Position numbers and translations under genes: made by a program. A DNA stretch of 64,000 bases from Lepidurus packardi (Eukaryota > Arthropoda > Branchiopoda > Notostraca > Triopsidae): NCBI GenBank assembly GCA_023053545.1, contig JAKZAN010000002.1, positions 4,882,375 to 4,946,374 on the forward strand, read 5' to 3'. The notes below the pieces were generated by a model. That model ran no database searches, was not told the origin of the DNA, and saw only the letters and a program-made list of their open reading frames with translations. Every line of letters starts with the position of its first letter. Position 1 is the stretch's first letter. This document shows positions 11,641 to 25,800 of this stretch, piece by piece.

Positions 11641-13450
11641 AGAAAGATGGAATAGTTATTTTCGGTAATTTTTTTAATGCATTTAAGGACTTTATTGCTA
11701 TTAAACCCTATTTAAACTTTAGTGCTAAGTTATGTTTCTGTAGCATTATCTACAGTATTAAAATCCTTAAAAGGGAAAAGTTTTCTTCAGTAATACTAAG
11801 AATGGAGGACGATTAATATCCTTGGGCGGTAGTTTAATTTCTTCCAAAGGCTGCAAACACGGGAATTTCTTGAAAAATTACTGCAAAGGGCTGCAAAACT
11901 TCTGCGCAATTATTTCAGAGTGTGCTGCATATTTCTACCTGATTACTGCAACAACACCCAGAATAGAACGGCAGCTAAAATTATCACTCGTTGCAGCCAT
12001 ATGCAAAACTACTGCAGAAATTACTGAAATTACTGCAAAAGTAATTCCGAGTTACTGCCCATTTCTGTGTAATCACCCTCACAATATGCTGAATACTATT
12101 GTAGCCATATGCAAAACGTCTGCAGTAATACTTCATATTACTGCAGTAATACCATCCATATTCTGTACATCTTTATCATTCCAGAAATACTCCTATCTAT
12201 CTTGACAATCCTCCTAAGAAAGTTGTATCTTTTTTTAAAAACATTTAATGTACATAGAAATGGATCCTGGCTCCGCATTGTACACCCAAACCTTAAAATC
12301 GACAAAACAGGACATACTCGACAATACTCTTTTACTCCCCATGTAAGAAATAACTACAAGAAATGGACTTTAAGGAACGTAATATAAAATACAGTACCAA
12401 AACTTAAGCAATAATCCCAGTCACAACCATCGGATTTCTGTCCTGTTTTTTGGTGGGCGGGGACGAACGAAAGCAAGCGCGAGTGTGCTCTACAGGGGGG
12501 TACGTAGGGTGGACAATGGGGCATGGGGCAGATTTGATCTATAAATATGGAAAAGGATGTCCATATGCGCCATAGCATGGTAAGAAATCACTTTTTATGG
12601 GTGGCAAGTCAACATTGCGTGAGTCCTTCTTTTTTTATCTTTCACAGCATATAAAGGTATATCTATGTACAGTTATATACGAACAAGTCGCAGAAATATA
12701 CCCATTAATACACCTTTGCGTTTTACCCCCCTCTGGAAAACAGTTTTATATGAAAGGGAGTGACCTGTAGGAAATGTTATATAAAGTTAATGTTATACAA
12801 GACCCCGGAAGCCGAACAATAGTTAGCAGTAATACTGGGACGAATATGTCAAGGACGGAGAACAATAGACAGGAAAAGTGGGACACCAGTACTGTGTACG
12901 GTATGTGTACGACACGGACTGGGCGTACCCGCAGAAGACGGCAAGCAAGTCCGTTCGGACCACAAAAAGCAACAATGATTCTCGCAGTAATGTTACCGAG
13001 TACCGCTGCAAGTCTTAGAAATGGGTGCGTGTTCATTGAAGAAATAGAACATGTAAGAAAGGTAACAGCGTTTAAGGGTTTAAGGATGTATTTGAAAGGT
13101 ATTTTTTTGGTTAATAGAGTCAGCTTTTATAATTAGAGATGAAGGGTCACTTTGCGTGACCTGATAAGGCGTGTCTGATGGCAGCAATGTGGGTCCTGGT
13201 CAGCAAATAAAGCACTTGAGATGTTCTCAAAGCTAATATTACAATCAGATTTTTTGGCTTTTTTTACGGAAGGTCCGGTCCGGTCCGGTCCAGCCCCAAA
13301 TAGACACAGTTGTTGCCTTGAACTTATTGTCATACGGTATGCACGATTGCACGAACGTCCATTTCTGACCTTACTGCTTACGTATTTCTACCCTCTTCCA
13401 AGAAAGCTTTTCAGGAATTCACTGAATTCTATCTATTTGCGTAATTTCTT

Positions 13451-14020
13451 TAAGCTCTAATTCCAATCTTAAGTCCTAACAATTATATTCAAAGTATTGC
13501 AGGAATCTTCATTTAAAAAAGCAGATTTTTTAAAAAAAAAATCTGTAATTTTAGAAATTTCTTCGCTACAGAAATACGCCCAACATTCTTTAAGCTCTAA
13601 TTCCAATCTTAAGTCCTAACCATTATACTCAATGTATAGCAAGAATCTTGATTTAAAAAAGCAGATTTTTTTAAAAAAAATCTGTAATTTTAGAAATTTC
13701 TTCGCTTCAGAAATACTCCCAAAATGAATTCTTTAAGCTCTAATTCCAATCTTAAGTCCTATCAATTATACTCAATGTATTGCAAGAATCTTCATTTAAA
13801 CAAGCAGATTTTTTTTAAAAAAAATCTCTAATTTTAGAAATTTCTTCGCTGCAGAAATACGCCCAAAATGAATTCTTTAAGCTCTTATTCCACTCTTAAG
13901 TCCTAACCATTCTACTCAATGTATTACAAGAATCTTCATTTAAAAAAAAACAGATTTTTTAAAAAAATCTGTAATTTTAGAAATTTTTTCGCTGCAGAAA
14001 TTCGCCTAAAAATTAATTTT
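13451..14020. repeat. Tandem array of four ~142-bp units, each with a palindrome
   Basis: Units begin with TAAGCTCTAATTCCAATC or a close variant at 13451, 13591, 13734 and 13878, giving periods of 140, 143 and 144 bp. Every unit holds an inverted repeat made of CAGATTTTTT followed by AAAAAATCTG, able to form an AT-rich hairpin. Each unit then has TAATTTTAGAAATTTCTTCGCT, shown here by its first part TAATTTTAGAAATTT, and a CAGAAAT word. Copies differ by few substitutions. This looks like a short satellite or an expanded repeat piece. Confidence 0.92.
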
Positions 14021-14995
14021 TTAGGCTTTCTTTTACAGATTGACGAACTTCTTCACTGCTGAAAATTCCGCCAGAAAAGGAGATTTTTAGAAAAAGAAAT
14101 AAATAGAAGGATTTCTTGGTTGCAGAAATTGGCCAGATAACTGCAGAAATAAAGGGAAAGGCTCGGAGGCTATGCAAACGATAATAAGATACCTTATTTC
14201 TTCGTCAAACCCAAAATTGAGAACAAGAATGTAAATGGCAGTAATACGCTTTTAAACTGCAGTTTTTTCCTAATTGCCTCCCTTCAGGGGCTCACCAAAA
14301 CTCGCAACATTAATGATACCGTGACTTGATCGCCCAAGTTACAACTCTCTGTTATGCTATTGTCCCACAATTGGTGGAAAAGACGCTGGCAAACACGGTT
14401 ATCTGCTACTTTTAGGGGCCTTTGCTTTGCTTTGCTTGTTTTGCTCCCAAAATGTACAAAATACTTAGGAATAATGATGGCCAGGAAAATAGCTTTATTA
14501 TACATGACATACCCAACAAAAAAAGACAACCCACAACTTCACCCCAAAATTGAAAAGCTAAAGCCAACTTGGGACCATGTTTACGATTACCTATGCTTCC
14601 AGAACTTTCTACACACACACACACACATGCAAAAATAAAAAGTGAAATATTTTTTTTAATAAGAAAAAAATTCAAATGCAGTTGCTACGCTCTAAACTTT
14701 ACACAAACCCAGCAAAAAAATTCAACCCCCCAAAGAAAACGGTCTAATTAAAACCCTAAAAAATTCATTAAAGTATTACCAAAAAATATTACTTTAAAAA
14801 ATTACAATATTAATTTAAAATTACGAATTCCGCCAACCATGGAAACTAAAAACTTAAACCAAATGAATTCAATAATTATTAAAACCTTAAACAAATTAGT
14901 CCTAAGTACAGAACCATCGTACTTGTAATTTCATAATTAATTCCTTACTGTTCGGACGAAGAATTTTTTTTTTATTTTCAATTTAAATAGCCCAC

Positions 14996-15175
14996 GTAGG
15001 CTTGTTGTCAACTTAATTTTAATAATTTAATAATTAAAATAATAATTTAATAATTAATATTGAATAATTTAATAATTTAATATTAGTAATTTTTATAATT
15101 TTTATAATTTTAATAATTTTAATAGTTTAATAATAATAACTTAATTTTAATAATTAAGCTTGTTGTCAGCTTGTT
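14996..15175. repeat. AT-only low-complexity tract
   Basis: The tract consists almost wholly of TAATAATTT, TTAATAATT and TTTTATAATT words. It is flanked on both sides by CTTGTTGTCAACTT or CTTGTTGTCAGCTT, so a short direct repeat brackets it. Nothing coding is visible. Confidence 0.8.
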
Positions 15176-16683
15176 GTCAACTTTATTGGTCAATTATTTA
15201 CATCTCTAAGAAATTATTCATATGTATTCGACGCAGTTATACATCTCTAAACTTTCTTTCACGCAAAATTAGAAGATTCTGGCTTAATGTACTGTATTTC
15301 TAAAAAAGCTTCAAGTTTCGACAATAAATTCTTTTAAAAAAATAGAAAAAAAACACCTCTGGCTTGACGGGATGACCAACGATTTTTTCGCGTATTGCAA
15401 CAACAAATATATGAGCCTTCTTGTTTCCTCCTGTCTCGTATTTCTGCCAAGCCAGAAAAACCTCCTGCGTCGAAAGTTTTTTTTGTTATTTTTGCCAGAG
15501 GAGAAGCTCCATTTAGTCCATCAAAAAGCTCCCCCCAAAGCTGGAACTAACACAACAGGAGCCCGTTAAAGAGAAGTATATATACTAACATACAATCTGT
15601 TCTTGGAGATGCTGATGCTGATGCGTGTGTGTGTATAGTGTTGGGTTTGTGTGTGTGTGCACTGGGAAATTAGCTAGTGAGCGTATTTTTAGGTCCCAAG
15701 TCTATCGTGCGTGCAAAAGTTTAGGAGCTTATAAGCTTCCTGAAGCTCTTCTTCTTCGCCTTATTTTCTTTCATTCTTTTTTTTTGGCCCTGTAAGTTTG
15801 GGGGAGGACGACCTTAAATAAGATGTGCCCTTTGAGCCCCATGGAGTTTTGGCTGATGTGAAATAAAGCAGGATCAGCGCGTCAAATCTTCGCCAGCTCC
15901 GATATGCAAATCGAAGGAAACCTTGTGCAGTAGATAGATCCGGTTTTTAATGCTTGCCGGCACACTTATAGACCCAAAAACCCTAAGAAAAAGAAAAGGA
16001 AGAAGTCTCTGGTTATAAAAGAGATTAAAGAGCTTAAAGAGCAGGGAAAAATCAAAGTCTGAAAGGAGATTTTCCCCTTTCGAAGTTACAGTTAAAGAAG
16101 ATTTCATGAAAAGCTGATGAAACTTGGGATTGCCAAGTTGTTTAGAAGCTAGGGGCAATTGCGTAAAAAGCTAGGGAGTTGGTTCGGAAATCCCATAGTG
16201 ATAAAATTAGATTGGGAAGATGCTCGTTTCAAATCCACAATTTGAAAGAATTACCCAAACAAATCTGAATCCATGATTTTAACGAAAAGTTCTTCCAATC
16301 GCATTGAATGACTTCAAATTGACTCTGGATATCTCAAATTCACTCTGGCTATCTCAAATTGACTACAATTTGAATGCAATTGATTGTAATCAAATATCGT
16401 TCATGGGCTGGAATTATTTGGAGTTTAATAGAATTGTTTGGAATTTAGTACAACTTTAATTGGAAGATTTATTTGGAAGATTTGCTTCTATAGAATCTTC
16501 TTTTCACTAGCAATTGGCCGTGCGGCTAATTGCTGGTGAAAAGACTATGAAATTATGACATTGGAATCTGGATGACAGTTGTAATTGACCAATTAGTCAC
16601 AACAAGCTTACGGCACCTGTTGGGACAAGCGGCAACATTTGTAACGCTTCATGGCATGTTTATCTTATATTAAATTTTCCAAC

Positions 16684-16774
16684 AAAAAAAAAACAGAAAT
16701 ATTAAATGGTCAGAAATAGTCGATAATGTGCCCGTTAGATGGCACAGTTTTGACTAAAAACAGATCAACAACAT
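16684..16774 (+). repeat. Dispersed ~85-bp repeat, copy 1
   Basis: After an A-run, the core beginning CAGAAATATTAAATGGTCAG and running through TCGATAATGTGCCCGTTAG and ATGGCACAGTTTTGACTA to AAACAG is repeated in reverse orientation at 28838-28924. I count one mismatch across roughly 70 aligned bases, followed by weaker similarity in a CAACAAC tail. The centre, GTGCC-CGTTAGAT-GGCAC, can form a short hairpin. High identity between distant loci indicates a mobile or recently copied element. No family is recognised. Confidence 0.85.
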
Positions 16775-19700
16775 CTTATATTACAACTGTTGTGAGTCAC
16801 TGTTGCACTGCACGTAATTCTTATGACAGTTTAACTATACATCTTCTTTTTCTTTTTTTGTTCACTTACTGTACTATACGAAAGCTTCTAACCGTATTTA
16901 ACTACGTTATGTAGCTGTTACAACTAATAGCTTTAGCTTTGCAACCTGATACTAGATGGCGGCATTATAGTTCAGAGTCAGATCAATTTTAAACAAACCA
17001 TTCGTTATCAATTTAGCACTCTTACTTCCTGTTTCCAGGTAGTTTCATTCCGAGCAATCTTACAACTTATAATCAGCCTATAATACAATTTCAAAATGCT
17101 ACTACCTTTGCTTAGAATTCCAATACCTTTTACAAATCTTCTTTTGACAAATTCTACGCCTCACAAAAGTTGAATGACCCTTTGCAATGACAAAGATATG
17201 GATCTTCCAGTAAATTTACAACAATCCTTTAAACGTTCTTTAAAAAAAGCAACACAAAACAGAGTCCAGAAAAGGTAAAAAATCGACCTTAAATTTTAAT
17301 TTCTCCTCATATTGATGTGATAAAAGAGAAGAGAACAAAGTGTTTCTTCTTAACTCCGACATTCTCCAGACATATAACAGAAACTCCTGCAAAAACCAGA
17401 CAAGAAACACGAGTCTAATATCTGGACAGCACGTTGAATAAGGACAAGTCCCAGACATTCTAAAGATTCTTAATAGCCCCATAAAGTACTATCTAAATTA
17501 ATCCGCTAAACGAGCCAAATACCGCTCTTGAAATCCCTATTTTAAAAACACGTTGCATTAGGTTGCTAACCACAGTCTCTAAACTCGAACGCTATTACAC
17601 CTCTTTAAAAAAAGCAGGTGCTACTCGTAAATCTGCTCTCCAAGTGTTCTGATGGTCCGCAAATATATAAAACCACTTGACAAAAAGAGGTAATATAAAA
17701 TTACGAAAAAAAAATGCAAGTATTCCTAACCTTTAAAAAAAAGCAGAGCGCCACCATCCCCCCTCTTTTAACTCTATGACCTACATTTCCCCCCCCCCCC
17801 CTAAAACCTTAATTAGCCATCATTATCTGTTCTACCCTATCCCCCATTCTAACCCACCCTTCAGGGCATTTCTCCCCAAGTTATGCCCACAAAAGCCCCA
17901 CATTTCAATAGATAAAAGGACATAAAACATGTAAAAACTGTTCCTAACCCCCCAAAACGAAAGAATTAAAAGTAAAAACCTATGCCCATTCACTCTAACC
18001 CACCTTTACCTCCTTCTTCCTCATTATATCTCCCAAACATAGCTAAATATATGAATCTATATGTTTGAAATTGTAATGTTGAAGATTTAGCTTAGCTTTG
18101 TTGGTTACACCCTAGCTACCGCAAGGTGGCGTTTGGTCTAAACTTTAGACCTAACGCCTTAACGCCTTAACGCCTTTACCTAAACTTTAGACCTAACGCC
18201 TTAGACCTTTAGACTCTAAATGAACGCGCATTGCTTCTGCGCATAAAACGGCGGGCAGGATAACTTTATAACTATGCACTCCATTTGGGTGAAATTTTCC
18301 TGTAAAAATTCAATAAAATTAGATCTAGTAGACGGAAGTTTCCAAATGTCCGATTTAGCTGTTTTTCGTGTGGATGTAACATTAATTTGCGTTTCATAAA
18401 TTAATTAAGACATACATTTAAAAGATTGAACGGTAATACTATTTTAATTAATACTGCCTACATTACTGTCAAGAGGTTTTGCTGAAATTAAGGTAGCTTT
18501 ATTATGTGAGAGTGATTCCGACTTCGTTATGGCAACGCCATAGGGAGCGATGAGGCACGTGACTAACGGGAGCCTCTAGGTTTAGCTGAGTACAAAGTTA
18601 AGCGTAGTAGAAAAAGAGAGAAAGAGAAATTATGCATTTGAATACGAAAACGTTTCTAACGAAAAACGCCCAGTAGTAACTGGCCAGTCATGCACAAAAG
18701 TAATCCAAACATGAGTTTATCCGAAATCATTCGTCTTTGGCAGTGGATCAAAGTGTATATATACGTGACAACGCACTTTGGGGTAAAGATTAGAGATATA
18801 CGCACCCCTGACCTCCCTTTCAAAATACTCCCTAACGTCTCGTTTATCTTGGAAATTTCAGGAAAAAAAACTGGGCTATACGTACAGCCAAGCTTCAGCA
18901 ATCCATCAAACGCGAAAAACTTGAACCTGAAATGATATATACCTCCCCTGAATAGAAAACACAGTATCCGGCAATTTCTTTTCCTTTACGTGAGAGTTTC
19001 CACAGGAGCAATTCCAATGGATCTATAATAACCCTCCCGGAAAGTTTTCTACTGAGTTTGAAGAGGGGAATTATTAATTCTTTTTTCCACCTCCACAACC
19101 TGTCAGTCATAAGAAAAGAAAATGCCAAGAAGTAGGAAAAGCTTCTTCCGGGCGAAGCTTCCAAAAGGCAATGGTTGTCAAGAAAAATGGAATTCTACTG
19201 TTAAAAGAACTTTTGGGGGAAATAAGGAGAGCCAAAGCAAGGACGAGAGAGAAAAAATTTCAAGAAGGGAAGAAAGTGACTTCTCATCTGCTGTGGCAGA
19301 ATCATTAGCAAAGTTTTTTTTGGCTCACAGCTTTTACTTTCCTAACGGTTTTACGTCAAGCAGGGAGAGAAGGAAAATCTTGACAAAAAATGGTAATTAG
19401 AAAGAACGCACATCTTTAAATGCCTCAGCGCTAGATGTCAGAGCCGTATCAAAAAGTTGTTCGTCACGGTCACTAGATCGTCCGAATTCTTTCTTTTGGC
19501 TGGAGGCACAGAAGAAGATTTTGAGACAGTTTGGGCAACGAGCCTTGCAAAAATGTCCGGAAACTAGACTCATTCGTCTTTCTCTTGTCAGACTTCATTG
19601 CCACTCTCACCCCCCAACTATTTTCTATTAATAAATATCACGCATATGTGAGAAAGACAACTCCAAACCCTCTCTTAGTTCCTACAAAGAAAGCTACAAA

Positions 19701-22700
19701 GTTCTTATGGTGTAAAATCGCGAACTTTGGGCTTTAACAAGGTAAATTACGTGGCGTTGAAAGAGACAGCTCACACGTTCATCACTGTAGGAGTAAACCC
19801 CGTAAGACGCTAATAATAGCTCCAAATGAGCTCATACATTAGATATTTCGACAATTTTAAAACAGATTTCTTAAAAACAGAAAATAAACCTAATATATAC
19901 ATTGATACACAAATATTCAACTTTTATTGCGCTTTAACTTACGCTGGAGAACGAAACTAATTTTCTTTAGCCTATTAGGAAGAGACTTCAATAGTTCTTA
20001 CACCGAACCCTTGGGTAGATTATAAACCTTGCCATAAAGTGAACTTAATTCAAAGATATAATACTTCTTACCCAATATTCATTCATAATACTGCTTATAC
20101 TATACATATATTATTATTTCCATCATTTATATAATATTATGTTTATTGTTATTAATATTTTGTTCATTTTTATTATTTCTATTATCCACGCAAATATTCC
20201 TTGTTTATGCATCAGTTATCATAAGGGCATCAAAAGCCTGAACCGGATACCATTGCTCAGCTTCAGCGGTCTTTAAACAAGCCTTTAATTATCTCATTAA
20301 CCTTATACGTTAACAAACCGTGAAAGGTCATCTTGAATTAGCGGCAATATTCCCGCAAATGGGTACCTTCCACTTCCGCAGCTCCCTCTCTTTTACAGCG
20401 ACGTAAATGTTAGTTCCCCTGTGCGACAAGGTACTTAAAAGCCCGCCATACATTCTCAAGTATATTCACTGTATTTATCCCACAACAACAATACCCCTTT
20501 GTAATGTTCGCTTGTTGTGTGGTTTTCCCAGACACGGTCCTTAAACAAGTGCAAAGCCTGCAAAGCGCTCAATTCAGAACTTCCTTGGAAAGTAAATGTT
20601 AAAAAACAAGAGAGAAGCGCGAAGCAAAAAACAAAATGGCGGAAAGAAAAAATCTGCACATTCTAAGAGCAAGCAAGTAGGATGCCTCATTAAGAGTGGT
20701 AACTAGACCATTCCGAATTTAGTCTCAGGAGAGACCACCAAGCAATTTTCTCGCTTTGGAAACCCTTTTCTTTTTTGGTATATTGTACACTTTCTTTTTA
20801 AGCTCATTATAACTTGTACATTTGTACCCGTTTAATAGAAACCCCTGAGCAAAAAAAGGAAGCCTTAAATAGCGACTAGGAGTTTTCATTCATCTGCCTC
20901 ATTAGCCCATTCAATCCTAAAACTCTCCCCCCCCCCCCTCACCCAGACTTCTTAGCATATCAACAAGCTCTCTCTCTCTCTTAACGTCGAGGTCCTAATC
21001 AACAAGACTTTCCCTAACAAGCAACTACATAAGCAAGTGCAAATGGGTGGAAAACCTCTGCTAATGAGTTACACACCCGAATTAAAGAAGGTTAAAAGAG
21101 AAAAAAGGGGTGAAAAGGAGGTCGAAAAATGCCATCGATCTTCAATCGCCCACTACACTGCTAAGTAGTGAAATGGCTAACAATGTAAGAGCAGAGAGAG
21201 AAAAAACTTCCTTCAAATTCTTTTACAACAGTCTTTTGGGGTTCCCAAAATAGGAAAGGGAGTTCTGCAGCAATGGTAGCAATGTGCGCGAAGCGCAGCA
21301 GAAATCAATGCCCCCTTCCTCCCCCCTCTTTCCTTGCTAACCCTTGATACCTTGATCTGTAAAACACGCGCATACAAGGGCCTCCTCTTCCCTCAAACCG
21401 TATAACAAGATAATGATGTAGACACATTCAATTCACCTGGCCCAATGTGAGTTGTGACAAACCCCCCTACCACCACCAAACGAATGCTGAACGCCAAGTG
21501 GCAATTCTATTGAAACCCTATAAGTGGAGATTGTGAGGATTAAGGGTGTGGGGGTGAGGGTATTATGTGAGCACCCTCTATCGACCCTTTGCCAAGTAGA
21601 GTTAAAATGCTCTACAATTGAGAGGGAAAAACACAAAATTCCTTTCGATGACTCAGCTTGTAATATAAGCTATTCAATGTGGAAGCTTACTAATATCGAG
21701 AAGCTTATTTCTTACTAATATTGAGAAGCTTATTTCATGCTCCTACAGATTAGTGTATATAATCTGTATACCTTAAAAATTAAAATCTTATATTAATAAG
21801 CTTCTAAGTATCGGCTTAGTATTTGTTTACATTATTTTGGCAGTATAGTTTACATCTATTTACATTAAGCTTTCGAGATGTAATCTTCTTAGGATTAATA
21901 ACATTTTTCAAACATTCGGGAATGAAACTTTGCGAATAATTTACTTAGATTTTAGAGTTACAGAAACATTTTAAAATTTCCATTTTAAAAATGTAAAGAT
22001 TTAACTTTTTAAATCAACGGAATCTAACAAATAAGTGTGTATTGTATTCATAACCGTAATACTCCAATAGTTAAATCCGAATATTAATTTCCAAAATTTC
22101 TTTACGGAATATTTTAAGTAATATTTAGTAATATTTAATAATATTTAAGTAATATTTACCTTCAAAATATTACTAAAGGCTGCCATTTCAACCTGAACGT
22201 TATGCAATTCTTTATCCATTATCCATACTTTCCTGTTTCATCAACTCACCAATTGTATCCTCGACGGTATCCAATCTTGTCAATCAAGTAATTTCTTACT
22301 TTTGCAAAATGCAACATTTCCGAACCTTTTCCCCTAAAAACTGCCACAATCTGAGTGAATCTCCTCCTAAAAAAATGTGTAATTTCTCCCTTTTCGAGCT
22401 GTCCAAAGTCATTTAATTCGTCACATTCATTTACAAACAAATTCCTTAGCACTTTCCGGGTAATAGAGTACGTCAATGACCATTAGGAAAAGGACGGGGC
22501 TTTAAGGGACTCGAAGAAAACTGCCTATGGCGGTACTAGAGCCTGTTCGAACACATCCAAGTGCCCATTTGGCACCTCATGTAGGGGAAGGGGAAAGAAA
22601 CGGAACCTTCCACGTTCTGCTTACTGCTTATTACCCATTACTTTTACTAAAACCGAAGACGAAACCCCCCCATAAAGTAATGAAACTACTATTCTCAGGC

Positions 22701-22800
22701 TTCGATAAATTTTCCAAATATTTTCCCAATATTTCTGCACGCTCTTAAAAAACTAAGAGTTTGACGGGGCGTGGCCCAAGAGGGTGTGTTGGATTAGGTA

Positions 22801-25800
22801 CTATCCGTCGTGGTTTGGCGATGATGAGGACGAAGATGAGGTGGGAGGGACCGGCGAGAGATGATAGAGGCGTGCCTCGGCAGGCGAAATGGGGGCCGGA
22901 GCGTGTGCCATAAGGTCTCGGCCCTCCAGGCTCTTAGGGAAGGCTATCACGTCCCGAATGGAGGGCGCTCGGCACATCAAAGCGATAAGGCGGTCCAGTC
23001 CTGCAAGAAAACCGTTACCAGAATATCAATTAGTTTTATAGACGCTTCGAATAGGCACCACATCTAATCTTCTCTCAGCCCACGTCAAGTTTTGTCCTCC
23101 CTCATCCCAAAAAATCCCATTTTCTTCCCTTAAATTGCCTTGACTCCCATACTTTTTGTCACACATATTTAAATAACCAAATCGAAAAAGAAAGTGAATC
23201 AAATCACTCTTGACTATATGTTTAAGTTTATTTGCCACTTTCTTTCAACTTATTTCGTTTTTTTTGGCTCTCTAAGGAGATATAAAAATATAAGCAGGTA
23301 CAAAGGGTTATTTTAGTTAGAAAATTCTTTGCAAGAATTGAATGAATGCCAGTACCTAATGCAATGCCTCCGTGGGGTGGACAACCGCATTCTAACGCAT
23401 CAATGAGATGCTGTAACTGGGTTACATCTTCTTGCAGCACAGTTTCGAGGACGTATTTCTGCAGAGCTGAATCATGGATCCGTATTGAGCCTCCGCCGAC
23501 TTCTTGTCCGTTTAGGACCAAATCGTAATGCAAGCCACGAACCTAGACAACATTCGGAAGCATTTAACGTCGTAGTCTTGAATCCTATTTTCTTTTTGTA
23601 ACTTTGTCTTTTTTCCTGTTTTTTTTTTTTTAAAAAAATAAAGAATGATACAGTGGAACCTCTCTTAACGAGCATAATTCGTTCCAGAATCTTGCTCGTT
23701 TATGTGAAACACTCGTTAAGCGAAACTGATGAGTCCCGGCTCACAAGTGACTCATACGTTACGTGACTTCCCTTTCTGCGTCACTCGTTATGCGAAATGT
23801 CGCTCGTTAAGGGAGCATTTTTTTCACATTTTTTTGCTCGTTATGCGAATTACTCGTTATGAGAGGTGCTCGTTAAGAGAGGTTCCACTGTATACGGTAA
23901 TAATGGGAATACTTAGTTTGCAGGAATCTAAGACCGAAAGTTTCCAAAAATATACCTTCTGGGGCTCAGTGCGGAGCCAGGCAGCATCTTGAGGATGTGG
24001 TGCAGTGAATGGATGATGAGCAGATTCCAATCTGGTCCCATCTTCCGAGGGCAAGAACAATGGGAAGTCGACAACCCATAAAAACTGGAATTCCGGTCCA
24101 GATCTCACACTGTGACCAATAGAATCCAAATGGTCTGCATAAGCCAACCTCAGACGGCCCATACATGGCACCTATCATAGTAAAAAAAAAAAAAAAAAAA
24201 AAATTACGCTGCCGTAATACATACTAATGCTTAATCCGAGGGAGGAACCACGCTCACCACTTGGTTAGCTGGGCCCAATCCCAACAAAAGCAAATCCCCT
24301 GCTTTCAACTGACACTTTTGGTTGACAGCAGTTTGATCTTCGCCTGAAACCCATTTGGGAGGCGTTCCTTGCCATTTGCCCTGCTTGGCAATCTTTACAG
24401 GGAAGAAAACAACGTCAGGGTGTAGAGTTTGGAATTGTTGGATACATTGTTCCTTAATTTTCGTGGTCCAGTGCTCCTACGAACGAAAAGTCGAAGCAAA
24501 ATGAGATGAATCAGTAGCATCAATGAGACTAAATGAATTTTTAGGAAATATACTGACAGCTAAGCCAGGAAAAACGACTCCAATGAAGGATTTATCATCC
24601 TGATTGGAGTTAAAACATTGCGACAGGTCGACTAACAGGTTTTCGAAGCGGATATCAGGTTTATCCACCCCATATCGCAACATAGCTTGTTGGTATGTCA
24701 TTTGCTGGAAGGGAACGGAAATGGGTTCCAAGTTATCAGGGAAAGAATGCACTAACAGCCCCTCAATTAATGCCATAATCCCTTCTCTTGTCGAAAAAGA
24801 CATTTCTATGTCAACCTAGGCAGATTCGAACGTTAATACACGTTGAATTACCCAAAAAGGAGGATTTTAACGATATTTTGAGGGCTTACTTGGGTAAATT
24901 CAGGCTGTCGGTCAGGTCGCGTACCTTCATCTCTGTAACAACGAGCAATCTGGAAGTAGCGATCAAGGCCTCCTACCATGAGGAGTTGTTTAAACTGTTG
25001 GGGACTCTGAACCAAAGAGTAGAACTTGCCAGGAAAGCGTGTGGGTACCACAAACTCTTGGGCTCCCTATTGAAAATCGTTTTTTCGAGAGGAAATTAAC
25101 AGTCAAAGTGTTTTACTCCTGGCGTTCTTCTGAATAAAGTTGGGGTTTCTACGTCAACGAAACCATGCTGCAGCGCTAAATACTCTCGCATTTTCATTAC
25201 TACAGCGGAGCGAAGCCTTAGATTGTGCTGGAGGAGGTCAAACCGGAAATCTAGATAGCGATATTGCATTCTAAGTGGTTCTTTAGCCTGGAAAAGGGAC
25301 AAAACATTCTTTTCTTGCTGTTCTTTGGTGAGAAATGAGAGTTTTTAAGATTACCTTGTTAAAATCTCGTATAGTGAAAGGCAGATTAGTTTTGGCAGAA
25401 GACAGAACCTCAATTTTCTCGACTTCGACTTCTATTTGACCCGTAGACTGTTTCTAGGTTGATCAATGTTTGAATATCATAGAAGGAAAAGAAATTTATA
25501 TTGTGAACCATGTTTTCTTGGCCTTCCGGGCGACGAATTACGCAGCCTTCCACAGCAATGACTGATTCTAGTGGCAAATTGACTAAAGTTTTGGTAGCAT
25601 CTTCCTTCTAGAACAATAGTAATTACACGTTTAAGCGTAGTCTTGAAGTGAATGGAAATTTACGTGTGAAGGAATGATTAACTGGGTAACACCATACGCG
25701 TCTCGTAAGGTTGCAAATTTGTCCATTCGTTTGAACTGTACCCAGCCATATAAACGAACTTTCTGGCCCACATGACGACTACCAAGTTCTCCACATGAAT

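Larger units (their letters stand above)
7476..22800. other. 15-kb stretch without a recognisable gene
   Basis: Open frames here are short, overlap homopolymers or simple repeats, and none resembles a known domain. The longest (11822-12205, 127 codons) is built from the recurring words TTACTGC and CTGCA and is not gene-like. The stretch contains poly-A/T runs, a (TCCGG)n-like patch at 13277, an AT-rich TAATAATTT tract near 15000-15170, a CA run at 14612, a C run at 17790 and the local duplications listed separately. Regulatory elements or unannotated non-coding RNAs cannot be excluded by reading alone. Confidence 0.65.

Noticed and set aside
11822..12205. 127-codon frame
   Set aside because: Composed of the recurring CTGCA/TTACTGC words, with no coding-like codon pattern and no domain.
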